In this document: in pieces, positions 1 to 9,339 of the stretch
Layout: each line of letters starts with the position of its first letter
How positions within the stretch are numbered: position 1 is the first letter of the stretch
From: Faecalibacter sp. LW9
GTDB taxonomy: Bacteria > Bacteroidota > Bacteroidia > Flavobacteriales > Weeksellaceae
Assembly: GCF_034661295.1 (NCBI RefSeq)
Contig: NZ_CP141062.1
Location: 1,240,001 to 1,304,000, forward strand
Direction: 5' to 3'
Length of the DNA: 64,000 nucleotides
The notes under the pieces: model-generated
Databases searched by the model: none
What the model was told of the DNA's origin: nothing
The model's input: the letters and a program-made list of their open reading frames with translations, nothing else
Translations under genes and position numbers: made by a program

Positions 1-11
1 TATAAGTTAAA

Positions 12-356
12 TTATTTTACTTTTTCTACGATTGCTTTGAAAGCTTCTGGGTGGTTCATCGCTAAATCCGCTAAAACTTTACGGTTTAATTCGATACCTG
101 CCTTTTTAGTAGCTCCAATGAATTGAGAATAAGACATTCCGTGTAATCTTGCACCTGCGTTAATTCTTTGAATCCATAACGCACGGAAATTTCTTTTCTT
201 TTGACGTCTATCACGGTAAGCGTATTGTAAACCTTTTTCAACTGCATTTTTAGCAACAGTCCAAACGTTTTTACGTCTTCCGAAATATCCTTTAGCAAGT
301 TTTAAAACTCTTTTTCTACGCGCTCTAGACGCTACAGCATTTACTGATCTTGGCAT
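12..356 (-). CDS. rplT: 50S ribosomal protein L20
   Basis: Ribosomal protein L20 binds 23S rRNA early in assembly of the large subunit, and in many bacteria it also represses its own operon. The 114-residue product has the family's usual length, the basic N-terminus beginning [16 protein letters not shown], and the [12 protein letters not shown] block. It is the last gene of the minus-strand series thrS-infC-rpmI-rplT, 102 bases after rpmI. Identification is by direct sequence recognition; whether it regulates the operon here is inference. Confidence 0.98.
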   Translation of the reverse strand: MPRSVNAVASRARRKRVLKLAKGYFGRRKNVWTVAKNAVEKGLQYAYRDRRQKKRNFRALWIQRINAGARLHGMSYSQFIGATKKAGIELNRKVLADLAMNHPEAFKAIVEKVK

Positions 357-442
357 AATTTTTAATTTTTTTGAGGTGGGCGAGAAATTAAATCTTTCTA
401 CTTAAAGGCCCAGCAACAGGGTTAATGTTTAATTAATAAACC

Positions 443-464
443 AAATAAGAATTTCTTCTTATTT
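443..464 (-). promoter_or_regulatory. Hairpin with GAAA loop at the rpmI stop codon
   Basis: On the minus strand an 8-bp perfect stem (bases 444-451 with 56-63 of the 400s) closes a GAAA loop and spans the rpmI stop codon, ahead of the rplT start. It could be an mRNA structure in the rpmI-rplT junction, where L20 autoregulation acts in other bacteria, or a processing site. There is no strong U-run, so it does not look like a terminator. Function is inferred only from position. Confidence 0.3.
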
Positions 465-656
465 TAATCTTAATTGTTGTTTTACTGAGTGTACGTCAGC
501 TTGATCAACTAAACCAGTGTGAGTTAAATTTCTCTTTTGTTTAGTCTCTTTTTTAGTTAGGATGTGGCTTTTAAAAGCGTGTTTTCTTTTAATTTTACCT
601 GTTCCTGTTAATTTGAAACGTTTTTTCGCTCCAGATTTAGTTTTTAATTTTGGCAT
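459..656 (-). CDS. rpmI: 50S ribosomal protein L35
   Basis: L35 is a small basic protein of the large ribosomal subunit. The 65-residue product begins [20 protein letters not shown], the family signature, and has the [14 protein letters not shown] block. It lies between infC (57 bases upstream) and rplT, the standard infC-rpmI-rplT order. The ATG start is unambiguous. Confidence 0.97.
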   Translation of the reverse strand: MPKLKTKSGAKKRFKLTGTGKIKRKHAFKSHILTKKETKQKRNLTHTGLVDQADVHSVKQQLRLK

Positions 657-713
657 GATTACAAATTGTATTTAAAATTAAAACGTTTTTATATTTTGGA
701 AGATAGAACCTAA

Positions 714-1265
714 TTATTTTTTAGGTCCCATCATCATAATCATTCTTTTACCTTCTAATTTAGGCATTTGTTCAACTTTACCAACTTCTTCAAGTTCTTG
801 AGCTAAACGTAATAATAAGATCTCTCCTTGATCTTTAAAGATAATTGAACGTCCTTTAAAGAAAACGTAGGCTTTTAATTTAGATCCTTCTTCTAAGAAA
901 GCTTTAGCGTGACGTTTTTTGAATTCGTAATCGTGATCATCAGTTTGAGGACCAAAACGAATTTCTTTAACTACAACTTTTTGTTGTTTCGTTTTTAATT
1001 CTTTCTCTTTTTTCTTTTGTTCGTATAAGAACTTTTTGTACTCTACGACACGACAAACAGGTGGAACAGCTTTTTCACTGATCATTACCAAATCTAATCC
1101 TTGTTCGTTAGCTAAATCTAACGCCTTTGCGATTGGGTATACACCAGGTTCAATGCCTTCTCCAACAACACGCACTTCAGGCGCGTCAATCTTATCATTG
1201 ATCTTATGTTGATCTTCCTTAATTACTCTGGCTGGTCCTCTGCCGCCTTTTCTTCTAATTGCGAT
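714..1265 (-). CDS. infC: Translation initiation factor IF-3 with non-canonical start
   Basis: IF-3 binds the 30S subunit, prevents premature 50S joining and checks the initiator codon. The homologous protein clearly begins upstream of the GTG at 1175: residues [17 protein letters not shown] are the conserved N-terminal domain. The open frame reaches back to a stop at 1278-1280, and it contains no ATG, GTG or TTG above 1175. The likely start is ATC at 1263-1265 (giving [19 protein letters not shown], about 183 residues, the normal IF-3 length) or the ATT two codons later. AUU/AUC-type starts are an established hallmark of infC, through which IF-3 represses its own translation. The C-terminal domain includes [17 protein letters not shown]. 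The gene follows thrS after 17 bases. Confidence 0.93.
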   Translation of the reverse strand: MAIRRKGGRGPARVIKEDQHKINDKIDAPEVRVVGEGIEPGVYPIAKALDLANEQGLDLVMISEKAVPPVCRVVEYKKFLYEQKKKEKELKTKQQKVVVKEIRFGPQTDDHDYEFKKRHAKAFLEEGSKLKAYVFFKGRSIIFKDQGEILLLRLAQELEEVGKVEQMPKLEGKRMIMMMGPKK

Positions 1266-1282
1266 AGTATTCTGTTTTTAAA

Positions 1283-3205
1283 TTATTTTAATTTTGTTTC
1301 CTCTTTGATGAAGTCAATGAATTGCTCTACAGTCATTTCACCTAAATCACCTTCACCATGCTTACGTACAGAAATTGTACCGTTTTCAGCTTCTTTTTCA
1401 CCGATCACTAACATGAAAGGAATCTTCTTCATTTCGGCATCACGAATTTTCTTACCAGTTTTCTCATTTCTACTGTCAATCAATCCGTTAATTTCCTCTT
1501 CAGCCAGCAAATTTAATACTTTTTCTCCATATTCCACATATTTTTCACTAATTGGTAAAATCGTGTATAAGTCTGGAGTTAACCAAAGTGGTAAATTTCC
1601 TGCTGTATTTTCTAATAAGATAGCAATAAAACGCTCCATAGAACCGAATGGTGCACGGTGAATCATTACTGGTCTGTGTTTCTCATTATCCGCTCCTGTA
1701 TACGTTAAATCAAAACGCTCTGGTAAGTTATAATCCACTTGGATTGTTCCTAATTGCCATTTACGTCCTAACGCATCTTTTACCATAAAGTCTAACTTTG
1801 GTCCGTAGAATGCAGCTTCTCCGTACTCTACTACTGTTGGTAAACCTTTTTCGTCAGCAGCTGTAATAATTGCTTGTTCAGCTTTTGCCCAGTTTTCGTC
1901 AGATCCGATGTATTTTTCTTTGTTTTCAGGATCACGTAAAGAAACTTGAGCTAAATAGTTATCAAATCCTAAGTTTCTGAAAACATATAATACTAAATCA
2001 ATTACTTTTTTGAATTCTTCTAATAATTGATCTGGTGTACAGAAAATGTGCGCATCATCTTGAGTAAATCCACGTACACGAGTTAATCCGTGTAATTCTC
2101 CTGATTGCTCGTAACGGTAAACTGTACCAAATTCTGCATAACGTTTTGGTAAATCGCGGTAAGACCATTGAGAAGTTTTGTAGATTTCACAGTGGTGAGG
2201 ACAGTTCATCGGTTTTAATAAGAATTCTTCTCCTTCGTTTGGTGTATGAATTGGTTGGAATGAATCCGCACCATATTTTGCATAGTGACCAGAAGTAACG
2301 TATAATTCTTTTTGACCAATGTGAGGTGTAACTACCATTTCGTACCCTAAACGAGTTTGTTGTTTCAATAAGAAGTTTTCTAATTTTCTTCTTAAAGCCG
2401 CTCCTTTAGGTAACCATAATGGTAAACCTTGTCCCACTTTTTCAGAGAAAGCAAAGAATCCAAGCTCTTTTCCTAATTTACGGTGGTCACGTTTTTTAGC
2501 TTCTTCTAATAAAGTTAAATAATCTGTTAAGTCTTTTTGTTTAGGGAAAGTGATTCCGTAAACACGAGTTAACATTTTATTTTTCTCATCACCTCTCCAA
2601 TAAGCTCCAGCTACGTTTAAAATTTTAGCAGCTTTTACAATTCCTGTATGAGGGATGTGACCTCCACGACATAAGTCGGTGAAGTTATCGTGTGTACAAA
2701 AAGTAATTTCTCCGTCTTGTAAGTTGGAAATTAATTCTGTTTTGTACTCGTTATCTTTATATGTTTCTAATGCTTCTGCTTTAGATACTGGATATAATTT
2801 AAATTCCGCTTTTTTCTTCGCGTTTTCTAACATTGCTTTTTCCACTTTCGCGAAATCAGCTTCTGTAAATTTCTCATCACCAAAATCGACATCGTAATAG
2901 AAACCATTTTCGATTGCTGGTCCGATTGTTAATTTGGCGTTTGGATAAAATTCTACGATTGCCTGTGCTAATAAGTGAGCAGATGAATGCCAAAAAGCTT
3001 GTTTTCCTAAATCATCGTTCCAGGTTAATAATTTGATCGTAGCATCTTCGGTAATTGGGGTTGTCACCTCCACTTGTTTATCATTTACTAATGCCGAAAT
3101 TACATTACGCGCTAATCCTTCGCTAATGCTTTGAGCTACTCCCATCGGAGTAATGCCACTCTCATACTGTCTTACGCTTCCATCAGGAAGAGATACATTT
3201 ATCAT
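1283..3205 (-). CDS. thrS: Threonyl-tRNA synthetase
   Basis: Class II synthetase that charges tRNA-Thr in the cytoplasm. At 640 residues it has the full architecture: N-terminal TGS domain (about 1-60), editing domain with HSSAH near residues 73-77, catalytic core with MNCPHHC and [11 protein letters not shown] (zinc site and motif 2), motif 3 [13 protein letters not shown], and a C-terminal anticodon-binding domain. It is the first gene of the thrS-infC-rpmI-rplT series. A terminator of the upstream lptG gene at about 3312-3339 implies that thrS has its own promoter in 3206-3300, but I could not pick that promoter with certainty. Confidence 0.98.
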   Translation of the reverse strand: MINVSLPDGSVRQYESGITPMGVAQSISEGLARNVISALVNDKQVEVTTPITEDATIKLLTWNDDLGKQAFWHSSAHLLAQAIVEFYPNAKLTIGPAIENGFYYDVDFGDEKFTEADFAKVEKAMLENAKKKAEFKLYPVSKAEALETYKDNEYKTELISNLQDGEITFCTHDNFTDLCRGGHIPHTGIVKAAKILNVAGAYWRGDEKNKMLTRVYGITFPKQKDLTDYLTLLEEAKKRDHRKLGKELGFFAFSEKVGQGLPLWLPKGAALRRKLENFLLKQQTRLGYEMVVTPHIGQKELYVTSGHYAKYGADSFQPIHTPNEGEEFLLKPMNCPHHCEIYKTSQWSYRDLPKRYAEFGTVYRYEQSGELHGLTRVRGFTQDDAHIFCTPDQLLEEFKKVIDLVLYVFRNLGFDNYLAQVSLRDPENKEKYIGSDENWAKAEQAIITAADEKGLPTVVEYGEAAFYGPKLDFMVKDALGRKWQLGTIQVDYNLPERFDLTYTGADNEKHRPVMIHRAPFGSMERFIAILLENTAGNLPLWLTPDLYTILPISEKYVEYGEKVLNLLAEEEINGLIDSRNEKTGKKIRDAEMKKIPFMLVIGEKEAENGTISVRKHGEGDLGEMTVEQFIDFIKEETKLK

Positions 3206-3311
3206 TTGTCCTATATACGATTAATTAAAGACACAAATTTACGGAAAACTATGTAGTTGTAAAAATTTATCTCGAAAGAACTGTCTTAGTTTTTAAAGTA
3301 TTATGCAAAAA

Positions 3312-3339
3312 AAAAGCTGTTTCAATCGAAACAGCTTTT
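3312..3339 (-). terminator. Intrinsic terminator after the LptG-type gene
   Basis: A 12-bp stem (AAAAGCTGTTTC with GAAACAGCTTTT) and 4-base loop; on the minus strand it is followed by a long T-run. It sits seven bases below the stop codon of the LptG-type gene. Confidence 0.85.
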
Positions 3340-3345
3340 AAATTA

Positions 3346-4440
3346 TTAAATTTTAGCTCTCTTGTAATATAAGATGGCGGTTAGAATACCAAAAACGATG
3401 TTAGGAATCCATGCAGCCACAAATGGAGATACAAAACCTTTTTCAGAGAATGATGATGTAATTTGCGTAAAGAAAATGTAGACAAATGCTAATGTAATTC
3501 CTACCGCTAAATTAATTCCTATTCCACCTCTACGTTTTTGAGAAGAAAGCGATAATGCTAAAATCGTCAAAATGATTGTAGAAAATGGGTTTGCTAAACG
3601 CATATTCAATTCATTTTGATATGCATTAACATTTGCAGAACCTTTTGCTTTTTGACTTTCAATGAAGTCACGTAGTTCAAACGTATTCATGGTTTCAGCA
3701 ACATAACCTTCAGGCAGAATCTCGTCTGGTGTAGCAGCAATTTTTTTACTGATGCTCGGCTGATAGTCGATTTTCTCTGTATTGTCTTTGTTGATGATAC
3801 GAGTATAAACATTTCTTAACTCATAGGTTTGATTTTTTTCGTTCCAATCAAAAGCCGAAGCAATGATTTGTTCTTTGAGAACAGTGGAATCAAAACGCTG
3901 ATAAGTAAAGGCATTTCCTAATTTTTCGATCCGATCATAACTATCGATAAATACAAATTCATTGGGAGAAATCTGAGAACCTACACGTTGACGTTTATAA
4001 TAATCTTCGCGATCGCGCGAGTTTAATAAGTGTTCGTATTGGTATGCATTTTTCTTGATGTTGGCCCAAGGTAAAACTAAGTTATTCATTAACATTGCTG
4101 AACCTGCTAAGAACAATGAAACCCAAATGTATGGTAATGTAAATCGGTAAAAACTTATTCCACCTGCTTGGATCGCCACAATTTCTGTAAGATCTGTTAA
4201 ACGAGAAGTAAAATAGATTACAGTAATAAAAACGGCAATGGGTAAAAATGTATTTACGATCCAAACACCCCAAAATGGATAGAAATACAATAAAGCTTCT
4301 GTCGCGGTAGAACCACTGTCATTAATACGGGCCAATTTCTGACTTAAATCGATGATAATAGCGATTGAAGACAGAATAAGTACCATAAAAATGAATGTAC
4401 TTATGAAATTCTTTGCGATGTATTTATCAATAATTTTCAA
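3346..4440 (-). CDS. LptF/LptG-family permease
   Basis: Inner-membrane permease of the YjgP/YjgQ (LptF/LptG) family, which with LptB extracts lipopolysaccharide for transport to the outer membrane. The 364-residue protein has three N-terminal membrane segments, starting with IAKNFISTFIFMVLILSSIA, then a periplasmic domain (about 130-265) and three C-terminal segments. It begins one base after the tgt stop codon, so the two genes are almost certainly co-transcribed. Whether it is the F or the G member cannot be settled from one gene. Confidence 0.87.
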   Translation of the reverse strand: MKIIDKYIAKNFISTFIFMVLILSSIAIIIDLSQKLARINDSGSTATEALLYFYPFWGVWIVNTFLPIAVFITVIYFTSRLTDLTEIVAIQAGGISFYRFTLPYIWVSLFLAGSAMLMNNLVLPWANIKKNAYQYEHLLNSRDREDYYKRQRVGSQISPNEFVFIDSYDRIEKLGNAFTYQRFDSTVLKEQIIASAFDWNEKNQTYELRNVYTRIINKDNTEKIDYQPSISKKIAATPDEILPEGYVAETMNTFELRDFIESQKAKGSANVNAYQNELNMRLANPFSTIILTILALSLSSQKRRGGIGINLAVGITLAFVYIFFTQITSSFSEKGFVSPFVAAWIPNIVFGILTAILYYKRAKI

Positions 4441-4441
4441 A

Positions 4442-5572
4442 CTACAGACGTTGTTTTAATTGTGGAACGATTTGTTCTTTCCATTGTGCAAAATCACCAG
4501 CAATAATATGCTCTCTCGCAACTCTTACCAATTCTAAATAAAATGCTAAGTTATGAATTGAAGCAATTTGTTTTCCTAAAGCTTCTTGAGCATTGAATAA
4601 ATGACGCACATAAGCTTTTGTGTAATAGCTGTCAACATAACTTGTTCCTGAAGGATCTAATGGCTCATAACAGTCTTTCCATTTGGCATTCTTCATGTTA
4701 ATTACACCATTCCAAGTGAATAACATCGCATTACGTGCATTACGGGTTGGCATCACACAGTCGAACATATCTACTCCTAAAGCAATACACTCGATAATGT
4801 TCCATGGTGTTCCAACGCCCATTAAATAACGAGGTTTATCTTGAGGTAAAATTTCAGTTACCACATCTGTCATTTCGTACATTACAGGTTCTGGTTCTCC
4901 TACCGATAATCCACCAATCGCATTGCCATCTGCTCCAAAATCAGCAATATATTTCGCTGATTCTTGACGTAATTCTTTGAAATCGTTTCCTTGAACAATA
5001 GGGAATAACGATTGTTTGTGACTGTAATACTCTGGATTATTATCCAACCATACTTTACAACGCTCTAACCAACGGTGAGTCACGTGCATAGCACGTTTTG
5101 CATCATGGTATTTAGCAGGGATTCCCGTTAATTCGTCAAAAGCCATAAAAATGTCAGCTCCGATATAACGTTGGATTTCCATCGATTTTTCGGGCGTAAA
5201 CATATGGTATGATCCATCGATGTGCGATTTAAAGCGAACACCTTCTTCTGATTTTTTACGACTTGCAGCTAAAGAGAAGACTTGAAATCCTCCTGAATCT
5301 GTTAAGATAGGTTTTTGCCAATTCATGAATTGATGTAACCCTCCAGCTTTATGTAAAATATCTGTACCAGGACGTAAGTATAGGTGATACGTATTTCCTA
5401 AAATAATTTGCGCTTTAATATCCTCTTCTAACTCACGTTGGTGTACCGATTTTACAGTTCCTACTGTACCAACTGGCATAAAAATAGGGGTCTGAATTGT
5501 ACCGTGATCAGTTTCTAAGACACCGGCTCTCGCCTTTGAAAATTCGTCTTTTTTATCAATTGAAAATTTCAT
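4442..5572 (-). CDS. tgt: Queuine/preQ1 tRNA-ribosyltransferase
   Basis: Exchanges guanine 34 of GUN-anticodon tRNAs for the queuosine precursor preQ1. The start is placed at the ATG at 5572 (MKFSIDKKDEFSKARAG) because homology begins there; an in-frame ATG 12 codons upstream adds nothing family-like. Visible motifs are FMPVGTVGTVKSV, LGNTYHLYLRPG, the nucleophile region LTDSGGFQVFSL, and GGLSVGEP. The C-terminal region, where classical Tgt has a CxCxxC...H zinc site, reads SYVDSYYTKAYVRHL without those cysteines. A TATCTTTG -7-like element lies at 5586-5579. It is followed directly by the LptG-type gene. Confidence 0.96.
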   Translation of the reverse strand: MKFSIDKKDEFSKARAGVLETDHGTIQTPIFMPVGTVGTVKSVHQRELEEDIKAQIILGNTYHLYLRPGTDILHKAGGLHQFMNWQKPILTDSGGFQVFSLAASRKKSEEGVRFKSHIDGSYHMFTPEKSMEIQRYIGADIFMAFDELTGIPAKYHDAKRAMHVTHRWLERCKVWLDNNPEYYSHKQSLFPIVQGNDFKELRQESAKYIADFGADGNAIGGLSVGEPEPVMYEMTDVVTEILPQDKPRYLMGVGTPWNIIECIALGVDMFDCVMPTRNARNAMLFTWNGVINMKNAKWKDCYEPLDPSGTSYVDSYYTKAYVRHLFNAQEALGKQIASIHNLAFYLELVRVAREHIIAGDFAQWKEQIVPQLKQRL

Positions 5573-5578
5573 AGTGTG

Positions 5579-5586
5579 CAAAGATA
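5579..5586 (-). promoter_or_regulatory. Candidate -7 promoter element for tgt
   Basis: TATCTTTG on the minus strand matches the Bacteroidota -7 consensus TAnnTTTG and lies only six bases before the chosen tgt ATG. This supports the ATG at 5572 and implies a very short leader. I found no TTTG -33 element at ideal spacing. Confidence 0.5.
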
Positions 5587-5635
5587 TTAATTGTTTGTGT
5601 TCATACACTTTAACAAATGTGAAATTTTATCAAAA

Positions 5636-5667
5636 AATAAGAGCAATGAATTCACATTGCTCTTATT
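5636..5667 (-). terminator. Intrinsic terminator after the OmpA-family gene
   Basis: A 13-bp stem, AATAAGAGCAATG with CATTGCTCTTATT, around a 6-base loop, lies 30 bases below the OmpA-family stop codon. The minus-strand 3' side runs into TTATTTTTTG. Confidence 0.8.
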
Positions 5668-5697
5668 TGCATCATTTTTTGAATGAATTAGTAAACG

Positions 5698-6975
5698 TTA
5701 TTTAGAAAATCGAATTGACATTTTACGATCTGCTGAACGTTCTTCGTCAGAAGCTTCAGCAGGAACAGTTGCAAACTCCGCACCATAACCTTCGACACCA
5801 ATAACTTGAGTTCCTACGCCTAAACGTGATAATTCTGATTTCAAGAAATCTGCACGTTTTTGAGATAGTACTTTGTTATCCTCAGGTTTTCCGACATTAT
5901 CAGTATATGCTCCAATTTTAATCTTTGTATCTGGGTACTTCTTAAGAATTTGAGCTAAATTTTCTAACTGAATATTTGAATCTCCTTCTAATTGATCTGT
6001 TTTACCAAAAACGAAATTGATGTTATCAAAATTGAACCATTTTTCTTTTAATTGATCTTCTGAAGCATTTTTATATTCATCCGATTTTATATAGGTAATG
6101 ATTTGTTCTTCAAAACCTCCCGGATAAGCTTTTAATGTCACACCATCTAAATCAATATCACTATAGGTTTTCGTCGTTACCACTTCAGTAGTATCTCCTT
6201 CTTGCACACGTACAGTGTCTGTTGTTGTAACAGGAGTTGTATCATGATTATCATCTTTCTTTAACCAATTCCAAATCAAGTACCCTCCCAATAGAAGTAA
6301 TAATAGTGGAATTAACCACTTCCAAAAGCTTGATTTTTCTTCAGGTTCGTTATATCGTACTGGATCAACATAAGGTTCTTCTCTTGTTTCCACTTTTGGT
6401 TTTTCAACCGTAAGATTTTCACGTACGATTTCAGTTTTAACATCTGATTTGTCTCCTCCAAAAATATTTCCTAAACCTAAAGCTCCAAGTCCTAAGCCAG
6501 CAGGTAAGAGTGATGCTAAAGAAGATTTATTAGTATTTAATAAACTTCCAAATTCAGCTTCACCTAAATTATTATCATTAGCATATTTTCCTAAAGAACC
6601 CAAAGATGCTTCTGAGACTAAATTAAACAGTTTTGAAGATGATCCGTTTGAAATTCCTGCAAACTCGGCAATCTTACTCACTATTCCGGATTGGTTTGAT
6701 CCAAATAATAAATTAATTAATTGTGAAAGCACAGGAGATTCTGAAGTTTGGGTAGATAAAGAATTTAATCCTCTTGATGCTCCGAATGATTTTAGGGTAT
6801 GGAGTAATCCTCCGGTACTTGAGTTTTTATCTACTAATGTTCCTAAGATAATAGGAAGATAAGCACTAATCGCGTTATTTACGTTACTTGGGGATTCTCC
6901 AAGTTCATGAGATACTTTATCGACAGTGTCTGATGTTAAGTATTTTTTTGCTAAGTCAATAATGTTAATAGACAT
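5698..6975 (-). CDS. DUF937-OmpA fusion envelope protein
   Basis: 425 residues with three parts. Residues 1 to about 165 resemble DUF937 (alanine/leucine/glycine-rich helices with IISAYLP-like and LGSLGKYAND stretches). A single membrane segment WLIPLLLLLLGGYLIWNWL lies near 220-240. The C-terminus is an OmpA-like peptidoglycan-binding domain with INFVFGKTDQ, IKIGAYTDNVG and LSQKRADFLKSEL. The OmpA domain should bind diaminopimelate-type peptidoglycan. There is no signal peptide, so the DUF937 part is predicted cytoplasmic and the OmpA part periplasmic. It is transcribed alone, between its own terminator and a divergent MscS gene. Confidence 0.8.
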   Translation of the reverse strand: MSINIIDLAKKYLTSDTVDKVSHELGESPSNVNNAISAYLPIILGTLVDKNSSTGGLLHTLKSFGASRGLNSLSTQTSESPVLSQLINLLFGSNQSGIVSKIAEFAGISNGSSSKLFNLVSEASLGSLGKYANDNNLGEAEFGSLLNTNKSSLASLLPAGLGLGALGLGNIFGGDKSDVKTEIVRENLTVEKPKVETREEPYVDPVRYNEPEEKSSFWKWLIPLLLLLLGGYLIWNWLKKDDNHDTTPVTTTDTVRVQEGDTTEVVTTKTYSDIDLDGVTLKAYPGGFEEQIITYIKSDEYKNASEDQLKEKWFNFDNINFVFGKTDQLEGDSNIQLENLAQILKKYPDTKIKIGAYTDNVGKPEDNKVLSQKRADFLKSELSRLGVGTQVIGVEGYGAEFATVPAEASDEERSADRKMSIRFSK

Positions 6976-7125
6976 AGTATAAAGGTTTTGGTTATCAATT
7001 ACTTACGTTTACTAATATTGTGCCAAAATATTCTGATTTAAAGTTTTATAAGTCGAGATTTTATAATTCATATTTTTTCTGCTACTTTGTGAGAAATAAT
7101 ACCTTAATCAATAAATTTTAAGAAA

Positions 7126-8019
7126 ATGCAAGAGAATGAACCTGTAGACAGCTTAAAGGATGTTATCGAAACGCCTTTGCGTGATTTGGAGTATGTAACG
7201 AATCTATTAATTACAAAAGGATCCGAAATTGGATGGAGTTTAGTTTCTGCGATTCTAACGTTAACTGTTGGGTTTTGGTTAGCAAATCGAATTCGTAAAA
7301 TCGTTGAAAAACGAATGATAGCACGTGATGTTGATCTTTCGATTCGTACGTTCTTGATTCCTATTATTAATATTGTTCTAAAAGTCATCATCGTTATTTT
7401 TGTGGTGGACCGATTAGGGTTAAATGCCTCAGGTTTCATCGCAGCAATTGGTGGGGTTGGTTTAGCCGTTGGTTTAGCGTTACAAGGCTCTTTATCTAAT
7501 TTCGCTGCTGGGATTTTAATTATCATTTTTAAACCATTTAAAGTAGGCGACTACATTATCTCCCAAGGACTAGAAGGTACAGTGGAATCAATCAGTATTT
7601 TGAATACTAAATTAGCTACAGCAAAAGGACAGGTGATTACGTTGCCTAATGGCAATTTATTTAATAATCCTATTACCAATTATTCAGTGAAAGAATTCCG
7701 TCGTTTAGATGTAAATATTGGGATTTCATATGATGATGATTTTGAAGAAGCTCAAAAAGTAATTTTAGGAGTTTTACATCAAGAAGAATTGGTAGAGAAA
7801 GATCAAAATATGACGGTTGAGATTTTAGAATTTGCAGATAGCAGTGTCAACTTAGCTGTACGTTGTATGATAAAAAATGAAAATTATTGGACAGCTTATT
7901 GGCGATTACACCGTAATATTAAATATGCTTTAGATAAAAATAATATTTCTATTCCTTATCCACATACTGAAATGATTGTTCGCAATACATCAAATGATCA
8001 ATTACCTATCAACGATTAA
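7126..8019 (+). CDS. MscS-family mechanosensitive channel
   Basis: Small-conductance mechanosensitive channel that releases solutes on hypo-osmotic shock. 297 residues: about three N-terminal membrane helices, the pore helix GFIAAIGGVGLAVGLALQGSLSNFAAG (conserved Gly/Ala packing), then the beta domain FKVGDYI...GTVESISILNTKLAT and the mixed C-terminal domain. Typical size for the short MscS class. It is divergent from the OmpA-family gene and 16 bases ahead of the PBP4-type gene, so probably co-transcribed with it. Confidence 0.92.
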   Translation: MQENEPVDSLKDVIETPLRDLEYVTNLLITKGSEIGWSLVSAILTLTVGFWLANRIRKIVEKRMIARDVDLSIRTFLIPIINIVLKVIIVIFVVDRLGLNASGFIAAIGGVGLAVGLALQGSLSNFAAGILIIIFKPFKVGDYIISQGLEGTVESISILNTKLATAKGQVITLPNGNLFNNPITNYSVKEFRRLDVNIGISYDDDFEEAQKVILGVLHQEELVEKDQNMTVEILEFADSSVNLAVRCMIKNENYWTAYWRLHRNIKYALDKNNISIPYPHTEMIVRNTSNDQLPIND

Positions 8020-8035
8020 TTAAAATTTAGTAAAC

Positions 8036-9295
8036 ATGCGATACAAAGGAATACAGTTTCTATTTGTTTTACTTTCCAGTTGGGTGTTTGGACAAACTGA
8101 AGCATTGCAAAATCATTTAGATAGCGATTTTTATAAAACTCAGTTTGTAGGGTTCTATCTATACGATCCTCAAGAGAAGAAAGAAGTTTTTTCGTATAAT
8201 GGAAATAAATATTTTACGCCAGCATCCAATACAAAAATATTTACATTATATGCGGCGATGAAAACTTTGACAGATTCTATCCCAGCTTTTAAATATGCTA
8301 TTCGTGGGGATGAATTACATTTGGAAGGAACAGGGGATCCCACATTTATGCATCCGAAATTTAAGAACCCAAAAGTATTAGATTTTATTAAAAATAAGGG
8401 AAGCAAGATTGTTTTTCATTGGAATAATTTTGATGAAGAATCTTTTCTGCCCGGATGGACATGGGATGATTTTAGAAAAAAATATTCACCAGAACGTAGT
8501 CAATTTCCAATTAATGAAAATTTGGTTACTATTTCTAAATCGGGAGGAACTCTGAAAACATTTCCTTCGATTTTTAAGGAATCAACAGTAGTAAAAGAAT
8601 CATCAGAATCGCGTGACTTTTATGAGAATAAATTTTATATCGGTTTGCGTTCAAATTCTGTTAAAGTTCCATTTATTGTCAAAGAAGATGTGATCAAACA
8701 AATAATTACAGACTTGACAGGAAAACCAGTGGAGATGACAAAATCGTCAATGCCTAGTCCCTCCTTAGTTTTTTACAGTCAAACATCGGATAAAGTATAT
8801 AAAGAAATGATGGAAGAAAGTGATAACTTCTTAGCAGAGCATCTGTTGATATTATCCTCAAGTACGATGAATGGAAAATTAAGTACAACGCAGACCATCA
8901 AAACGATTTCATCTCGATATTTGAGTGATTTGGCGCAACGACCAGAATGGGTTGATGGTTCAGGTTTATCCCGATATAATTTATTTACGCCTCAGAACTT
9001 TGTGCAGGTACTAGACAAGATGTATAAAGAATTCCCTGAAAACAGATTGTTCTCTATTTTTCCTGTGGGCGGAAGAACAGGAACAATCAAAAACAGATAT
9101 AAAGATTCATCTCAGCCTTATGTCTATGCAAAAACGGGGACATTATCAAATACGGTGACATTAAGTGGCTATTTAAAAACGAAAAGTGGAAAGACTTTAA
9201 TTTTTAGCCTATTGAATAATAATGTGACTAAGGATTTATCCTGGGTAAGAAATGAAAATGAAAAATTGTTACGCTTAGTTCGTGATCAATTTTAA
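8036..9295 (+). CDS. dacB: D-alanyl-D-alanine carboxypeptidase/endopeptidase, PBP4 (S13) type
   Basis: Periplasmic penicillin-binding enzyme that trims or cleaves peptidoglycan peptides. A signal peptide (about residues 1-20, ending FGQ) is followed by the serine-enzyme motifs of family S13: SNTK (SxxK) in TPASNTKIFTL near residue 65, the SGLSRYN block, and KTG in YAKTGTLSNTV. Length 419 fits the family. A strong bidirectional terminator follows immediately. Confidence 0.9.
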   Translation: MRYKGIQFLFVLLSSWVFGQTEALQNHLDSDFYKTQFVGFYLYDPQEKKEVFSYNGNKYFTPASNTKIFTLYAAMKTLTDSIPAFKYAIRGDELHLEGTGDPTFMHPKFKNPKVLDFIKNKGSKIVFHWNNFDEESFLPGWTWDDFRKKYSPERSQFPINENLVTISKSGGTLKTFPSIFKESTVVKESSESRDFYENKFYIGLRSNSVKVPFIVKEDVIKQIITDLTGKPVEMTKSSMPSPSLVFYSQTSDKVYKEMMEESDNFLAEHLLILSSSTMNGKLSTTQTIKTISSRYLSDLAQRPEWVDGSGLSRYNLFTPQNFVQVLDKMYKEFPENRLFSIFPVGGRTGTIKNRYKDSSQPYVYAKTGTLSNTVTLSGYLKTKSGKTLIFSLLNNNVTKDLSWVRNENEKLLRLVRDQF

Positions 9296-9300
9296 AATAA

Positions 9301-9334
9301 AAAAAAGACCTCCGTTAACGGAGGTCTTTTTTTT
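9301..9334. terminator. Bidirectional terminator between convergent genes
   Basis: A perfect GACCTCCG/CGGAGGTC stem with TTAA loop, flanked by A6 and T8 runs, works in both directions. It separates the PBP4-type gene from the convergent DUF6702-type gene. Confidence 0.93.
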
Positions 9335-9339
9335 ATAGA

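Noticed and set aside
1206-1661. 151-codon plus-strand open frame opposite thrS
   Set aside because: Antisense shadow of a highly conserved synthetase; no family features or independent start signals.
6449-6862. 137-codon plus-strand open frame opposite the DUF937 region
   Set aside because: Mirror of the low-complexity DUF937/OmpA-gene region; Pro/Lys/Asn-rich composition typical of antisense frames.
7104-7526. 140-codon minus-strand open frame opposite the MscS gene
   Set aside because: It lies wholly antisense to the MscS coding region with low-complexity composition; the plus strand has clear channel motifs.
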